NCBI GenBank assembly: GCA_938003765.1
Contig: CALKYE010000041.1
Location: 1-6,236 of the forward strand
Length of the DNA: 6,236 nt
Origin: an uncultured Planctomycetia bacterium
GTDB lineage: Bacteria > Planctomycetota > UBA1135 > GCA-002686595
Direction: 5' to 3'
In this document: positions 1 to 6,197 of the stretch, piece by piece
Position numbering within the stretch: position 1 is the stretch's first letter
How the letters are laid out: each line of letters starts with the position of its first letter
The notes under the pieces: generated by a model
The model's database searches: none
The model's input: only the letters and a program-made list of their open reading frames with translations
What the model was told of the DNA's origin: nothing
Translations under genes and position numbers: made by a program

Positions 1-1520
1 TCGCCGCGGGCCGACGCGCGAAGGCGCTGCACGACGGCGCGTTCGTGTGGGGCGACTCCACCGACGCCGACGTGTCGTCCACCGCTCCCGACCAATTCCT
101 CATCCGCGCCTCGGGCGGCGTCGGCATCGACCGCGTACCCGATCCGGCGATGAAGCTCGACGTCAACGGTGCTGTTCGCGCCAGCGACACGATCGTCTCG
201 ACCAAGCCTGCTGGCGCGCCGCTCGCCGTGACGTCCACCGACCTCAACACCAACCTCAACGCGGACCTGCTCGACGGCTTCCACGCCAGCGCCTTCAGCA
301 TGCTCGGCTCGCAGATCGAGACCCCCGAGATCGCGGACGGCGCGGTGACGAGCAACAAGATCGCATCGGGCGCCGTCGCCGCATCGGCTCTCGCCGCCAA
401 CGCGGTGACTTCCACCAAGCTGATGGACAACTCCGTGACGTCCGCGAAGATCGCGAGCGGCGCGGTCGGCGCTTCGCAGTTGGCGGCGAGTTCCGTCGGT
501 GCTGCCGCGATTGCCGCAGGATCCGTGTCGCCCGACAAGCTCGACGCGAGCGGCGGAGTCGCCTCCCAGGTCCTGGGTCACAACGGGACCGCGGCTGCCT
601 GGACGTCTTTGCCGAGCTCGGCGTGGACGCCGATCAGCGCACTTCCTTTCGTCATCACTCAGCCGGGGTCGTACTACTTGGCTGGCAATCTCACCGGCGT
701 GTCCGGCGAACACGGGATTAGCATTCAGGCAAGTCATGTTTCGCTCGACCTGAACGGATTCGTGCTGAGCGGTGTGCCGGGCAGCTTCAGCGGGGTGAAC
801 GTCACCGGATCGGCCATTGGAGTTCGTGTCTCCAACGGAGCGGTCACAGCTTGGGGACAACGGGGCGTCGCTCTGGGTCAGCGCAGCGCGGTAAGCGAGG
901 TCTTTGCCACTTCCAACGGGCTCACGGGCATCAGTCTCTCTACAGCGGGTTTCGTCTCTCACTGCCATGCCTACCAGAATGGTGGCGATGGCTTTTCGGC
1001 CGGCGCGCGCAGCACGGTGGTCGAGTCACAGGCGGGTTTCAACGTCGGCGACGGTTTCGACGTCCAAGGCGGCGTGATCATGCGTTGTAGCGCTGACGAG
1101 AATGGCGGCGCCGGAATCCGCGGAGGAGCGAGCCTGATCGAGGGCTGCTACGTGTTGGGTGGCCAAGCAGGCGGAATCGTCAGCTCGAACGGCGTCGTTC
1201 GCGGCAATTCCGTCTCGGCCAGCGCGAACGGAGGCATCGTGGCCTCCTCTGACTGCCGGATCGAGGCCAACAGGGTGGCGGATGCGACAGGTGGTGGGCT
1301 GCTCGTAACAGGTGCACGCAACTTCATCGACGGCAACTCGGTTGAGGGTTCGTCACCTGCCTTCCAGATCACCGGAACTGGCAACCTGCTCACTCGCAAC
1401 CGATGCACCAACGGCGGAGCGACCCCTTACTCGATTGTGTCGGGCAACGACTACGGCGTGATCGTCAATGCCACGGCAGCGTTCAGTTCGAGCGAGCCCT
1501 TCGCGAACTTCATCTACTGA
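1..1520 (+). CDS. Fibre-like right-handed beta-helix protein, 5'-truncated by window edge
   Basis: The frame is open from base 3 to the TGA at 1518-1520, giving 505 visible residues. The GTG at 45 lies inside the conserved phrase GAFVWGDSTDAD, so it is not the true start, and the gene begins left of the window. Residues here count from base 3. Residues 9-45 carry the HDGAFVWGDSTDAD and DQFLIRASGGVGI phrases. From family knowledge these usually follow YadA/Hep_Hag-type head repeats ending in 'FAAGRRAKA'; only AAGRRAKA is visible. Residues 52-100 include the LNADLLDGFHASAF motif common in tail-fibre-like proteins. Residues 105-184 are eight phased decapeptides. Residues 210-490 form a right-handed parallel beta-helix, entered through a GSYYLAGNLTG / VSLDLNGFVLSG pair. 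The C-terminus ends SSSEPFANFIY, an aromatic closing style I associate with such proteins. The likely role is an extracellular or surface fibre, perhaps carbohydrate-binding. No catalytic residues could be assigned. Export cannot be judged because the N-terminus is missing. Confidence 0.85.
   Translation, partial: AAGRRAKALHDGAFVWGDSTDADVSSTAPDQFLIRASGGVGIDRVPDPAMKLDVNGAVRASDTIVSTKPAGAPLAVTSTDLNTNLNADLLDGFHASAFSMLGSQIETPEIADGAVTSNKIASGAVAASALAANAVTSTKLMDNSVTSAKIASGAVGASQLAASSVGAAAIAAGSVSPDKLDASGGVASQVLGHNGTAAAWTSLPSSAWTPISALPFVITQPGSYYLAGNLTGVSGEHGISIQASHVSLDLNGFVLSGVPGSFSGVNVTGSAIGVRVSNGAVTAWGQRGVALGQRSAVSEVFATSNGLTGISLSTAGFVSHCHAYQNGGDGFSAGARSTVVESQAGFNVGDGFDVQGGVIMRCSADENGGAGIRGGASLIEGCYVLGGQAGGIVSSNGVVRGNSVSASANGGIVASSDCRIEANRVADATGGGLLVTGARNFIDGNSVEGSSPAFQITGTGNLLTRNRCTNGGATPYSIVSGNDYGVIVNATAAFSSSEPFANFIY
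315..554 (+). repeat. Eight phased decapeptide (30-base) coding repeats
   Basis: Translation gives eight consecutive 10-residue units with no insertion or deletion: IETPEIADGA, VTSNKIASGA, VAASALAANA, VTSTKLMDNS, VTSAKIASGA, VGASQLAASS, VGAAAIAAGS, VSPDKLDASG. The consensus is V-T-S-x-K-I-A-S-G-A, with an aliphatic residue at positions 1 and 6 and small residues elsewhere. The period is exact in protein, but the DNA units are diverged, so this is an old repeat and not a recent slippage array. The pattern suits a thin, probably trimeric, fibrous stalk linking the N-terminal block to the beta-helix. The stalk role is inference. Confidence 0.85.
900..1469 (+). repeat. Parallel beta-helix rungs (about nine, 20-23 residues each)
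   Basis: The translation divides into consecutive units of 22, 21, 20, 20, 20, 21, 22, 21 and 23 residues. Each has a Gly-rich turn (NGGDGF, NVGDGF, NGGAGI, QAGGI, ANGGI, TGGGL), a short hydrophobic strand, and a closing ladder residue. The ladder residues run Cys, Ser, Cys, Cys, Asn, Asn, Asn, Asn, Asn. This matches the rung length and stacked-residue ladder of right-handed parallel beta-helices (PbH1-type repeats). Rung boundaries were set by eye and may shift by one or two residues. Confidence 0.75.
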
Positions 1521-1765
1521 GCGCGGCGCTGGCCGGAATTCGCGTGCCCGTCGCGGACAGAACGTGGCCGCGTCGGTAGAGCTTCGCGCGCGCGGTCGCG
1601 GCCGTCGAACCCGAAACACTCGCGTGCCGCTTCGGGGACGTGCCCGCCATGAACCATGAGACCGAGCGAGCCCGACTCGCGCCGGATTGCGTCTGACATT
1701 TCGCGGTGGGTCTGAGCCGCCAATCACCGCTGCGACCTCCCCACCTTTTGGCTTCGACTACGCCC
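1521..1765. other. Intergenic gap between the two long genes
   Basis: The gap is 245 bases with no convincing gene. It has a 7-base GC inverted repeat, 1566-1572 with 1597-1603, around a 24-base loop and without a T-tract; this is weak as a terminator and could be chance in such GC-rich DNA. No clear -35/-10 pair was found. A 15-codon ATG frame at 1649-1696 lacks a ribosome binding site and any recognisable content. The in-frame GTG at 1706 would extend the next gene by 20 residues, but codons 1706-1765 lack the strong third-position G/C bias of the gene body, so this part is treated as noncoding leader. Confidence 0.6.
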
Positions 1766-4700
1766 ATGCCGAACCCGCAGAACGCTCTCACGGACCTTTC
1801 GCTCGACTCGCGCGCCAACGCGTCGCTCGCACTGCTTGCCGGAGTCCCCGCTCCTGCGCTGCAAGTGTTGGCCGAGCTTGGAATTCGCAATGTTGGCCAA
1901 CTGTCGCGCTCCGACGTGTTCGAGGCCGCCTGGGAGGCGAGCTTCCACTTCCCCGCCGAGGAGCAGATTGCGCGTGCGGCGCTGCGTGTCGAGCATCGCG
2001 ATGCGGCCGATCCTGGCGCGCTCGGACTGTCCGCACTCGAGTTGCTCGACGAGCACCGCGCCCGTCGGCTCGCACAGGCGCTCGGCGTCACGAGCTTGCG
2101 CGAACTCGCGACGTGGCCGCCCTACATCGTCGCGCGCGCCATTCTGCGCGACGACCCCAGCAACAAGGTCGGCCTGGGTCCCGATCCCGAAGTGCCGCAG
2201 GAGCTCGTGCCCGCGTTCAACCAGTACGCGACGGAGAAGTCGTTCTACTCGGTGTACGCCGTCGATCGCGTCGAGTCGGAACGCACCGCGGACCTCGACC
2301 AGGCCGTGGACCTGGCGCAATTGCTGGTGCGCGCCGCTCCCGAGCGCCCGCGCACCGGCTGGGTGCTCCGCTACGAACAGACCTGGACTCCCGTCGCGCT
2401 CACGCTCGGCAACCTCCTGCACTCGCTTGCGCTGGCGCCCGGAGAGTCGACGCGCGTCGCCGTCGTCGATTGGTCGCGCCGCCAAGGCGTGCGCACGAGT
2501 GAGGACATCTCGCAGATCGAAGCGCTCTCGAACTCGCTGATGCAGTCGCGCTCGATCAACGAGATCACGCGCGCGGTCGCGCGCGAGGCGCAGGGCGGCT
2601 TCTCCGCGATGAACTCGAACTCGACGGTCTCGAACAACGCGTACTCGTCGTTCGGGCTGCAGAACGCGGAGCAGGCGTTCGCAGCGGCAGCGGGCGGGGC
2701 CATGGCAGGCGGCGCGGCGGGCGTCGTCGGCGGAGGAGTGGCTGGGGCCGGAATCGGCGCGTTCGTTGGAACCGCGAGCGGCGCCTTCGCCGGTGGAGTC
2801 GGTGCGATCCCCGGCTGGGCGATCGGCGCCATCGCGGGCGCGGGCATCGGAGCTGGCGCGGGAGGACTGATCGGCGCGACTGGCGGCGGCGTGGCGGGCT
2901 TCTTCGGCGCCGCGGAGTTCGGCTCGGGCGCGGACAACGGATCGAGCACCACGCTCGACTCGGTGACGACGACCTCGACCAGCGGAACGCGCGACATCGA
3001 GGCCGAGATGGCGCAGAACATCCAAGACCGCACGCAGCAGCACACGAGCACCACGCGCAACAAGCGCGCGTCGATCGTGCAGGAAGTCACCCAGGAGGAG
3101 AGCGAGACGATCAGCACGCGCGTGGTCACGAACTACAACCACATGCACGCGCTGACGATCCAGTACTTCGAGGTCGTGCAGCTCTACCGCACCGAGACGC
3201 GCCTCGCGTCGAAGGAGCGCTGCCTGTACGTGCCGATCCGACCGGTCGAGCGTTGGACGGAAGCCCTGGTCCAGACGCATCGCGCAGAGCTGATCCGCTC
3301 TGCGCTCTCGGCGGAGGCGGCCTACGCGCTCGCCAGCGCTGAGAACACGACGCTGATCACAGCGCCCGGCGCAGCGACGACGCCTGCGGAGGTTCGCGCG
3401 CGGCTGGGCAGAGATCATCTGGCGGAGGCGCGGCGCAAGCTCGACGCGCTCGTCTCACTCGATCCGCACAACGCCTGGCGCCTGCCGGACTCGCTCCGAC
3501 TGATCGGCGTTCAACTGCGGGCAGTGGCCGCCAGCGCGGGCAAGCTTCCGATTTCGCTGAAGTCCCTGGAGGCGCGCTTCCTCGTGCGGCTCAGAACCGG
3601 CCAGAGCAAGACGATTGCGAGCCTCCTCGAGCCCGTCGACCTGCGCTTGGAGGACATCGAGGCCATCGACCTCGAGATGTCGCGCTCGGTCCTCGACCTG
3701 GACGAGGCGGCCGAGACCACCGTCGCCAAGCACATCTGCGTGCTGCTCGCGTTCCGGCGCGAGGATGCGAACGTTCCCGAGAGCGAGGACGACTCGCTGG
3801 CGTTCGAACTCGTGTTCCCGGCCCAGTTCGTTGCGGAGTCCGAGGAGCGCTTGAGCGTGCGCTGCGCCGACTTCACGCGCTCGCGGTCGATGGCCCAGCT
3901 CGTGCGCCACCTCAACGAGAACTCCGTGCACTACTCCCGCGCGCTCGTGCGGCGTCGCAACAGTCCGCTGATCGCCACGCTGCTCGCGCGCTACTCGTGG
4001 AACGGCGTCTCGCTGCTCAATGCGGTCGACCCCGACCCCATCGCGGTCAGCGGCAACAACCTCGTCTTCCGCCTGCTCGACGAGGGCCGCCGCCCCACGA
4101 CGGCCGCGAAGGGCGCCAGCAGCGGTCCGCAAGTCGGCGACGTGCGTCAGAGCGACATCGTCCCGGTGCCGACCGGCGGCGTGTTCGCCGAAGCGGTGCA
4201 GGGCCGCGCCAACGCGGCGGAGCGCCTCGACCTCACGCGCTTCTGGAACTGGCAGGACTCGCCGATCCCGATCGTTCCGCCGGAGATCGCGCCGCTCCAA
4301 GCCGGTTCCCGCGCGATGGCGGTCGACCTGCGTCCGGGCAGCCTCGATCCGGCGCTCGCCGCGAACATGACGCCGTCGGCGCTGCCGGCGCCGACGGGCC
4401 TGGGCGCAGCGCTGTCGACGCTCTCGAGCCAGATGTTCCGCGACATGAGCGGCATCGCGCAGACCGCGGCGCTCGCGCAGGCCTCGCTCGAACAGGCGAT
4501 GCAAGGCGCGACCGCGACCGGCGCTCAGGCGTCCGAGGGTCTCGCGCAAGGCCTCGCGATGACCAAGGAGCTCGCCGGGAAGATCGTCGACATGAACAGC
4601 TCGTTCGCGACGACGCTGCTCCAGTCGGGGATGGGCGCGATGAGCGGAGCGATGGGCGGCGGAGCACCGACGGCGATCGGCGGCGCACCGGGCGGCGCGA

Positions 4701-6037
4701 AGCCGAACGCGAGCAACTCGAACCCGAGCGTCCTGGGCGCGCTGATCGGCGCGGCGAAGTCGGTGACCGGCGGCAAGGCGCCGGCTGTGTCGACGCCGAC
4801 GGTCCCCGCGGGGAGCGTGAACGGTGCGAACGGCGCAAACGGCGTCAGCGGAACGACGGCGCCGCATGCGGCGCCGCTCGAGGAGCGCTTCGGGTACGCA
4901 GTCCCCGCCGAAGGCGACGAATCGACCTTGCAGCTCGACATGCTGCGCTCGTTCAGCGGCGTCGGGTCGAGTTCTCCGTCCGCGGCGCTTCCGCCCTCCG
5001 CCTCCGCAGCGGGTCGCGGCGACGCACAGTCGGAGCTCGACCAGCTCATCGCCACGCGCCTCACGCCGCTCGTCGCGGTCGCGCACGAGTCCGACGCGAG
5101 CTTCGACCGCGCCGCGAGCGCCACTCTCACGATGGCGGCCGACGCGGAGCGCTCGGGACTGGATTCCTCGGCGGTCTACTCGGCTGCGCTGCCCAATCTG
5201 CAGCCGGCCTGGCTGTCGAGCGTCGACCGCGCCGTGGCATCGTTCAACAGCGGAGACTCGAGCGCGATCGCGCGCGTCGAGAGCATGCTCGGCCTCGCGC
5301 AGCGCTGGCCGGACATCGCGGGCCCCGTGACCGCGGGTGACGTGCTCGGCCGACTCGAACTCGAACTGCAACTCGAGGTCACGCCCTCGGCCGCGCTGGT
5401 GTCGGGCGGCGAGAGCGTGTCGTTCGCCGTCCGCGTGCTGCAGAGCGCGCCCGGTGGTTCAGGCGCGAGCCCGCTCGCGAACGCCCGCGTGCGTCTGTGG
5501 TCGCCGGCGTCGATCGAAGAGGACCGCGAGGCGACGACGGACGCCGATGGCCGCGCCACGCTGACTCTCACCAAGGGCGTGAGCAGTCCCTACTCCTCAG
5601 GCGTCGACCGCTTCGCGGGGCATCACGACCTGACGGTCTACGCCACGGCGCTCTCGCCGCTCTCGAACCTCGTCCACGTGACGCGCGAGCTCACGGTGCG
5701 CGGAGCGGTTCGCATCGACCTCGTCGGCGCGATCTACGACGACAACGGCGACAACGCGCTCTCGGGCTCGGTCGTGCTGGTTCCCGCCGCGCGCGCGGTG
5801 AACCTGGAGTTCCGCGCCACCAAGGGTGGTCAGCCGCTGCAGCAGCACACGGTCACGGGCGTGTCGCTGAACGGCGCGGGAACGCTGGAGGCGCCGACGC
5901 GCACGGACGCGCGCGGGCGCTTCAACGTGCTCTACCTCCCCACGCCGGGCGCGCAGGGCGAGGCGTACGCCAGCGCGCACATCCTCGCCCCCGACGGCGT
6001 CGAGGGCGCGGGCATGGCGAGCCTGAGCCTGTCCTGA
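1766..6037 (+). CDS. Large multidomain protein with glycine-zipper segment and C-terminal Ig-like domains, function unknown
   Basis: The product is 1423 residues from ATG 1766 to TGA 6035-6037. I do not recognise a named family. The ATG was chosen because typical codon bias begins there; the alternative is GTG 1706. Neither start has a clear Shine-Dalgarno sequence. No signal peptide is visible. Residues 30-127 hold two related helical hairpins of pattern LG(I/V)xx(V/L)xxL(S/A). Residues 196-241 contain WTPVALTLGNLLHSL and VAVVDWSRRQ. Residues 245-303 are polar and helical. Residues 304-383 are uncharged Gly/Ala-rich. Residues 385-450 are Ser/Thr-rich and then polar helical. Residues 456-475 contain YNHMHALTIQYFEVV, followed by CLYVPIRPVERW. 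Residues 731-770 contain LIATLLARYSWNG and the phrase AVSGNNLVFRL. Residues 860-950 are Ala-rich helical, and 954-1035 are low complexity. Residues 1085-1185 are helical, and 1196-1423 are two Ig-like domains. Only three cysteines occur (486, 658, 700). The Ig-like tail suggests surface or extracellular placement, and the uncharged segment suggests membrane insertion or assembly; both are inference. The reading frame shows no frameshift. Confidence 0.9.
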   Translation: MPNPQNALTDLSLDSRANASLALLAGVPAPALQVLAELGIRNVGQLSRSDVFEAAWEASFHFPAEEQIARAALRVEHRDAADPGALGLSALELLDEHRARRLAQALGVTSLRELATWPPYIVARAILRDDPSNKVGLGPDPEVPQELVPAFNQYATEKSFYSVYAVDRVESERTADLDQAVDLAQLLVRAAPERPRTGWVLRYEQTWTPVALTLGNLLHSLALAPGESTRVAVVDWSRRQGVRTSEDISQIEALSNSLMQSRSINEITRAVAREAQGGFSAMNSNSTVSNNAYSSFGLQNAEQAFAAAAGGAMAGGAAGVVGGGVAGAGIGAFVGTASGAFAGGVGAIPGWAIGAIAGAGIGAGAGGLIGATGGGVAGFFGAAEFGSGADNGSSTTLDSVTTTSTSGTRDIEAEMAQNIQDRTQQHTSTTRNKRASIVQEVTQEESETISTRVVTNYNHMHALTIQYFEVVQLYRTETRLASKERCLYVPIRPVERWTEALVQTHRAELIRSALSAEAAYALASAENTTLITAPGAATTPAEVRARLGRDHLAEARRKLDALVSLDPHNAWRLPDSLRLIGVQLRAVAASAGKLPISLKSLEARFLVRLRTGQSKTIASLLEPVDLRLEDIEAIDLEMSRSVLDLDEAAETTVAKHICVLLAFRREDANVPESEDDSLAFELVFPAQFVAESEERLSVRCADFTRSRSMAQLVRHLNENSVHYSRALVRRRNSPLIATLLARYSWNGVSLLNAVDPDPIAVSGNNLVFRLLDEGRRPTTAAKGASSGPQVGDVRQSDIVPVPTGGVFAEAVQGRANAAERLDLTRFWNWQDSPIPIVPPEIAPLQAGSRAMAVDLRPGSLDPALAANMTPSALPAPTGLGAALSTLSSQMFRDMSGIAQTAALAQASLEQAMQGATATGAQASEGLAQGLAMTKELAGKIVDMNSSFATTLLQSGMGAMSGAMGGGAPTAIGGAPGGAKPNASNSNPSVLGALIGAAKSVTGGKAPAVSTPTVPAGSVNGANGANGVSGTTAPHAAPLEERFGYAVPAEGDESTLQLDMLRSFSGVGSSSPSAALPPSASAAGRGDAQSELDQLIATRLTPLVAVAHESDASFDRAASATLTMAADAERSGLDSSAVYSAALPNLQPAWLSSVDRAVASFNSGDSSAIARVESMLGLAQRWPDIAGPVTAGDVLGRLELELQLEVTPSAALVSGGESVSFAVRVLQSAPGGSGASPLANARVRLWSPASIEEDREATTDADGRATLTLTKGVSSPYSSGVDRFAGHHDLTVYATALSPLSNLVHVTRELTVRGAVRIDLVGAIYDDNGDNALSGSVVLVPAARAVNLEFRATKGGQPLQQHTVTGVSLNGAGTLEAPTRTDARGRFNVLYLPTPGAQGEAYASAHILAPDGVEGAGMASLSLS
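2675..2914 (+). other. Coding segment for 80-residue uncharged glycine-zipper region
   Basis: Residues 304-383 of the large protein contain no Asp, Glu, Lys, Arg or His and are dominated by Gly and Ala with Val, Ile and Phe. GxxxG and GxxxA spacings are dense, for example in GAGIGAFVG and GAIAGAGIGAGAG. A single Pro-Gly-Trp (AIPGWAIG) near the middle splits the segment into two halves, each long enough to cross a membrane. Glycine zippers are known to pack transmembrane helices and occur in channels, outer-membrane lipoproteins and pore-forming toxins. A two-helix membrane hairpin is the natural reading. An oligomerising core without a membrane is the alternative. Confidence 0.75.
4625..4870 (+). 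other. Coding segment for Gly/Ala/Asn/Met low-complexity linker
   Basis: About 82 residues of the large protein (954-1035) are low complexity. They run from a Met/Gly/Ala stretch (GMGAMSGAMGGG) through Asn/Ser-Pro (NASNSNP), a short hydrophobic Gly/Ala patch (VLGALIGAAKSV) and Pro/Thr/Val to Asn-Gly-Ala triplets. The region separates the Ala-rich helices from the C-terminal helical and Ig-like part and probably acts as a flexible spacer. The VLGALIGAA patch echoes the glycine-zipper style of residues 304-383. Confidence 0.6.
4820..4846 (+). repeat. Three 9-base tandem units encoding NGA/NGA/NGV
   Basis: The units are AACGGTGCG, AACGGCGCA and AACGGCGTC in direct tandem, in frame. They lie in the low-complexity linker and probably arose by local slippage. 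They are short and have no predicted function beyond a flexible spacer. Confidence 0.7.
5351..6034 (+). other. Coding segment for two tandem Ig-like beta-sandwich domains
   Basis: The last 228 residues divide into two units of about 115 residues. Unit 1 has alternating strands LELELQLEVTPSAALVSGGESVSFAVRV, quoted as LELELQLEV then SVSFAVRV, followed by ARVRLWSP and TTDADGRATLTL. Unit 2 has AVRIDLVGAIYDDNGD, then AVNLEFRATKGG, VTGVSLNGAG and TRTDARGRFNVLYLP. Both carry a T-D-A-x-G-R turn before a strand, as in bacterial Ig-like or carboxypeptidase-regulatory-like sandwiches, and this suggests duplication. Unit 2 also has an acidic loop DDNGDN that could bind calcium. The fold is inferred from strand pattern only. 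Confidence 0.6.
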
Positions 6038-6061
6038 CGCGAGCTGCGAGGACGAGTTGTT

Positions 6062-6100
6062 GGAGCGGCGCACTCGGGAATCGCCGAGTCGCGCCGCTCC
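6062..6100 (+). terminator. Strong GC hairpin after the large gene, probable terminator
   Basis: The left arm 6062-6077 pairs with the right arm 6084-6100. This gives 10 plus 6 base pairs interrupted by one bulged C at 6090, around a 6-base loop (GAATCG). It starts 24 bases after the stop codon of the large gene. There is no T-tract (GCTTCGCAGG follows), so it is not a classical intrinsic terminator. It may still terminate, or protect the 3' end, in a high-GC host. Confidence 0.6.
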
Positions 6101-6186
6101 GCTTCGCAGGGGATCGTGAGCCCGACGACGGGCGAGTTGCGTCTTGGGGACAACGCAGGGCGTCAGCGAAGGGCTGCGGCTCGCGC

Positions 6187-6191
6187 GAAGG
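6187..6191 (+). promoter_or_regulatory. Ribosome binding site GAAGG for the edge gene
   Basis: GAAGG is followed by a 6-base spacer and then the ATG at 6198. This is a better Shine-Dalgarno match than either candidate start of the large gene has, and it supports the ATG as a genuine start. Confidence 0.45.
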
Positions 6192-6197
6192 TCCCCC

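Noticed and set aside
315..554. The 30-base periodic repeats considered as a CRISPR array or DNA minisatellite
   Set aside because: The units are contiguous, diverged in DNA, and conserved only as in-frame protein repeats, with no spacers.
1649..1696. 15-codon ATG frame in the intergenic gap
   Set aside because: It has no ribosome binding site and no recognisable features, and its length is expected by chance.
1703..1730. Inverted repeat GCGGTG...CACCGC before the large gene, considered as an operator
   Set aside because: Six pairs around a 16-base spacer is easily chance in DNA of this composition, and there is no promoter to attach it to.
1510..2091. Minus-strand open frame spanning the intergenic gap
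   Set aside because: Most of it overlaps the large gene. The part in the gap shows no motif, and the Ser/Arg/Ala composition is shadow-like.
1724..3418. Minus-strand open frame of 564 codons opposite the start of the large gene
   Set aside because: It is Arg-rich and lacks recognisable content; it lies antisense to clear coding sequence.
3997..5340. Plus-strand open frame of 447 codons in another frame of the large gene
   Set aside because: It has extremely Arg-rich composition and lies wholly inside the well-supported frame, so it is a high-GC shadow.
3455..5371. Long minus-strand open frame (638 codons) opposite the large gene
   Set aside because: The translation is Arg/Ala/Glu/Val-heavy with no domain pattern, as expected opposite a GC-biased gene. 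The plus-strand protein is continuous and domain-like.
6120..6133. Small hairpin GCCCG-ACGA-CGGGC considered as a second terminator or regulator
   Set aside because: It has only five pairs and no T-tract, and such stems are common in GC-rich sequence.
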